This document shows, in pieces, positions 62,000 to 64,000 of a stretch of DNA of 64,000 nucleotides. The stretch spans positions 7,688,001 to 7,752,000 of the forward strand of contig NW_025408669.1 in NCBI RefSeq assembly GCF_020360975.1, in the 5' to 3' direction. The stretch comes from Hirsutella rhossiliensis (taxonomy: Eukaryota; Ascomycota; Sordariomycetes; Hypocreales; Ophiocordycipitaceae). Under the pieces are notes generated by a model. It saw nothing but the letters and a program-made list of their open reading frames with translations. It ran no database searches and was not told the origin of the DNA. Each line of letters starts with the position of its first letter. Position 1 is the stretch's first letter. The translations under genes and the position numbers were made by a program.

Positions 62000-62653
62000 T
62001 CAGCCTCTTTTTTTCTCCGCTCTCACCACAGTATCAACCCATTGCTGGCAATCCGAGGTATGGCTCGTCTTCCAGTCGTGAACGAGAACCTTGAGCTCTT
62101 GATCCCCCAGCGCCACCATGACCCGCTCCAGAGCCTCCCGCCCGACCTTGACCTGCGGGGAGTTGCCCCCGCCGATTGCTTCGAGACCGTAGTCAACATG
62201 GGCCAGGGCCTCGATTAGTTGCCTTGGCGTCCCGAGATTGAAGACGAGGTAATCGAGTGCGCTAGAAACTTCGGAAGCCAATTTTTTCGGGAAACCGCCG
62301 CGCAGGCCTGCATCCACGGCTGCCTTGCTGACGCTGAGATTAGTCTCCTCGTGAAGCATATCCAGATACTCGGTCCCCATTACACGGAGTTCGTCGGCGT
62401 GCTGTATGATGCTGTAGGGCAGTTTGCCTGACTTGTTGCTCGCCGTAAGGAAGGCTACCTTTTCTGTCGCCTCCAGCAAAATCTTGACAGACTTCCATTG
62501 AGGACTGGCTTCCTCGTTCCGGGCGTTGCGTTGTTCTTGACCAGAGGCTGCCAGCCCGTCTGATTTGCCCGTTATCGTAACTTCGATGAGTTCCTCCGCT
62601 ATTTCGGCAAAGTGGCCCGTCATCTCCCGTTCACAGATGTTTCGCCTCACCAT
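62000..62653 (-). CDS. Unrecognised helical protein (217 aa)
   Basis: The frame ends at TGA 62000-62002. I place the start at ATG 62653 (MVRRNICEREMTGHFAEI), with A at -3. ATG 62623 is a second candidate. The frame is open for another 88 codons upstream to an ATG at 62917, but that part is low-complexity Leu/Cys/Ser sequence translated from a GAACAGGCACAGCAG-type tandem repeat and is more likely leader. The protein is predicted mostly helical, with no signal peptide or membrane span. Striking strings are LLEATEKVAFLTASNKSGKLP (57-78), LRGGFPKKLASEVSSALDYL (117-136) and ALGDQELKVLVHDW (181-194). I recognise no family. It may be a single-exon gene or the last exon of a longer one. Confidence 0.6.
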   Translation of the reverse strand: MVRRNICEREMTGHFAEIAEELIEVTITGKSDGLAASGQEQRNARNEEASPQWKSVKILLEATEKVAFLTASNKSGKLPYSIIQHADELRVMGTEYLDMLHEETNLSVSKAAVDAGLRGGFPKKLASEVSSALDYLVFNLGTPRQLIEALAHVDYGLEAIGGGNSPQVKVGREALERVMVALGDQELKVLVHDWKTSHTSDCQQWVDTVVRAEKKRG

Positions 62654-62780
62654 ATTGAGTTGTGTGTCAGGGTAAAGTGTTGAAGAATCGAGAATGATCT
62701 GGGGAGAAGGAAGGGAGCTAGCGGATGTTGAAGAGTAGAAATAGGCAAATGTCCAGGTGGAACAGCAGCAGCAGAGAAGC

Positions 62781-62952
62781 ACAAGCAAGGCGCTCGGACT
62801 GAACAGGCACAGCAGAGGATGTCGGGAAGCACTCAGACAGAACATACGCAGCAGAACAGGCGCAGACAAGCAAGGCGCTCGGACTGAACAGGCACAGCAG
62901 AGGATGTCGGGAAGCACTCAGACAGAACATACGCAGCAGAACAGGCGCAGAC
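62781..62952. repeat. Perfect tandem duplication, 2 x 85 bp, upstream of the 217-aa gene
   Basis: ACAAGCAAGGCGCTCGGACT at 62781 recurs at 62866, and the two 85-bp units appear identical through GAACAGGCGCAGA. A degenerate third start (ACTGAACAGACGCAGCAAGG) follows at 62951. The unit is itself built from GAACAGGC-CAGCA-like subrepeats. Perfect identity implies a recent duplication. It lies about 130 bp upstream of the likely start codon and so may be in the leader or promoter. Confidence 0.85.
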
Positions 62953-64000
62953 TGAACAGACGCAGCAAGGAGCAAAAAAAAAGATTCAGACCCAAGAGAG
63001 TTCAAAAGCAGGGTAATAGGCTGTTTGATTAGAGCTGATGGAACAGTGGCCCGTGTACCGTGTGCATGAAGAGATCGCCCTCTGCGAGAACCTTGTATCC
63101 TTCTAAAACCGATAAAGATTCCAGTTCAGGCCCGGGTGCTAAGGCGGATGGACCATATGGTGCAATCTAGGATCCAGATGTCGGAGGGAAATGAGAGGGA
63201 GTCATCGGGTTCAGAATAACCCTCCGGGGGCAAGACGCACGATGCTGGAATCCAGTGCGCTTGTCCCGGGACGGGGAGGAGGACTCACGGAGGTCGCCAA
63301 AGAGGATCCAGGCTTCTTGAAGACCAACTAGGCGGCCAAGGCACGGGCCGAGTCGCGCTTGAAGCGACGGGAGAAGCTCGCGCTGGACACACTGATTCGC
63401 GCGTCATCGATGCCTTCCATCGGGGCCCGGACAAGGGATCGTGGCGCGCCTCTTGCGCGGATTCTGCCGTGTCTCGTAAATTGTCGGCCCTGGGATTGGT
63501 GCTCCAGCTGGCGGCACCATAGGCGGCTGTTGCTCATGAGGCGCGAGCCAGATGGTGGCAAATGTCCCGTGGCCCAACTCGAGAATGAGGCGGGGGTTTC
63601 ACCGACAGGCATACGCTTCCTCGGCTGCTTATAATATGTACTGTATGTAAGCTATCGCGGCATATGTGAGGGTTGCACGAATGCCGGCATTGTTGGTCAA
63701 ACCCCTCCAGGGCTACATGTGATGATGTCAAGGACAGGGGTAACCTGGAATTCAACAGGGCCACACATGCTCCTAACCAGTGTTGCCCGGCCGTATGGAG
63801 ACGACTTGGAAGGGAAGTTGGCCATGGCCCTTTCTTGTGACAAGACTGCAAGTAAACGTCGCAGACAGACGGCACACATACTTTTAATCTGACGTCCAGT
63901 CATGTGCCGCGTCCGTTGGTTCCAGATGCAGCCAGGTGCAGTTGATATCGGGGGGTGAGGCAATGTCTCTTCACAGCTCCAGCGGTGGCGGCAAAAGCAA
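62953..64000. other. Right end of the window, no supportable gene
   Basis: Frames of up to about 113 codons overlap on both strands around 63,330-63,960. None shows a domain or a preferred start, and their residue content looks like chance translation. A gene with its body beyond the right edge cannot be excluded. Confidence 0.4.

Noticed and set aside
62654..62917. 88-residue N-terminal extension of the 217-aa protein
   Set aside because: It is translated from a tandem repeat and is low-complexity Leu/Cys/Ser sequence; an untranslated leader is more likely.
62781..62952. CRISPR-like repeat array
   Set aside because: It is a two-unit head-to-tail duplication without spacers in a eukaryotic genome.

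Overview
The window looks like a filamentous ascomycete (Pezizomycotina) chromosome with two very different compartments. Bases 1 to about 51,170 are an AT-rich block in which CA and TG dinucleotides are almost absent and TA is greatly over-represented, while CG survives in many places. That is the signature of repeat-induced point mutation (RIP), which turns CA into TA on both strands. From about 51,170 to the end, base composition is ordinary and there are fungal-type genes with CT-rich upstream regions. The lineage inside Pezizomycotina cannot be fixed from the sequence; Sordariomycetes is a guess.

The AT-rich block is a four-level nest of LTR retrotransposons, resolved here from LTR pairs and target-site duplications. 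The oldest layer is a Ty1/Copia RNase H relic (about 903-1565) with three copies of a roughly 0.5-kb repeat (repeat C). Into it went A1 (+, 1796-48109). A3, a second copy of the same family in inverted orientation (13853-47436), inserted into the last reading frame of A1. G4, a chromodomain Ty3/Gypsy element (-, 23968-44391), inserted into gag-pol of A3. A2, a third family-A copy (+, 27876-40410), inserted into the pol of G4. A 569-bp segment inside A3 (16669-17237) still has normal CA/TG content and looks like a late insertion. No element can be active: all four reverse transcriptases have lost the second or both catalytic aspartates, and the pol frames are full of TAG/TAA where CAG, CAA or TGG would be expected.

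Family A is the most unusual object. Each element is about 12.5 kb. After gag, protease, reverse transcriptase, RNase H and integrase it carries two further long frames, X1 (about 430 codons) and X2 (about 860 codons, ending inside the 3' LTR). I recognise neither. Its LTRs end in TTTAACGGG...CCCGTTAAA instead of TG...CA.

The gene-bearing part has four supportable genes: a 388-residue low-complexity/coiled-coil protein (-), a GNAT acetyltransferase (+), a fungal SLATT-type two-transmembrane protein (-) that converges on the acetyltransferase gene, and an unrecognised 217-residue helical protein (-) with a perfect 85-bp tandem duplication upstream. The genes do not form an evident pathway or cluster. 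The remaining intergenic stretches are long and hold only short repeats and recurring TACTCCGTA motifs.
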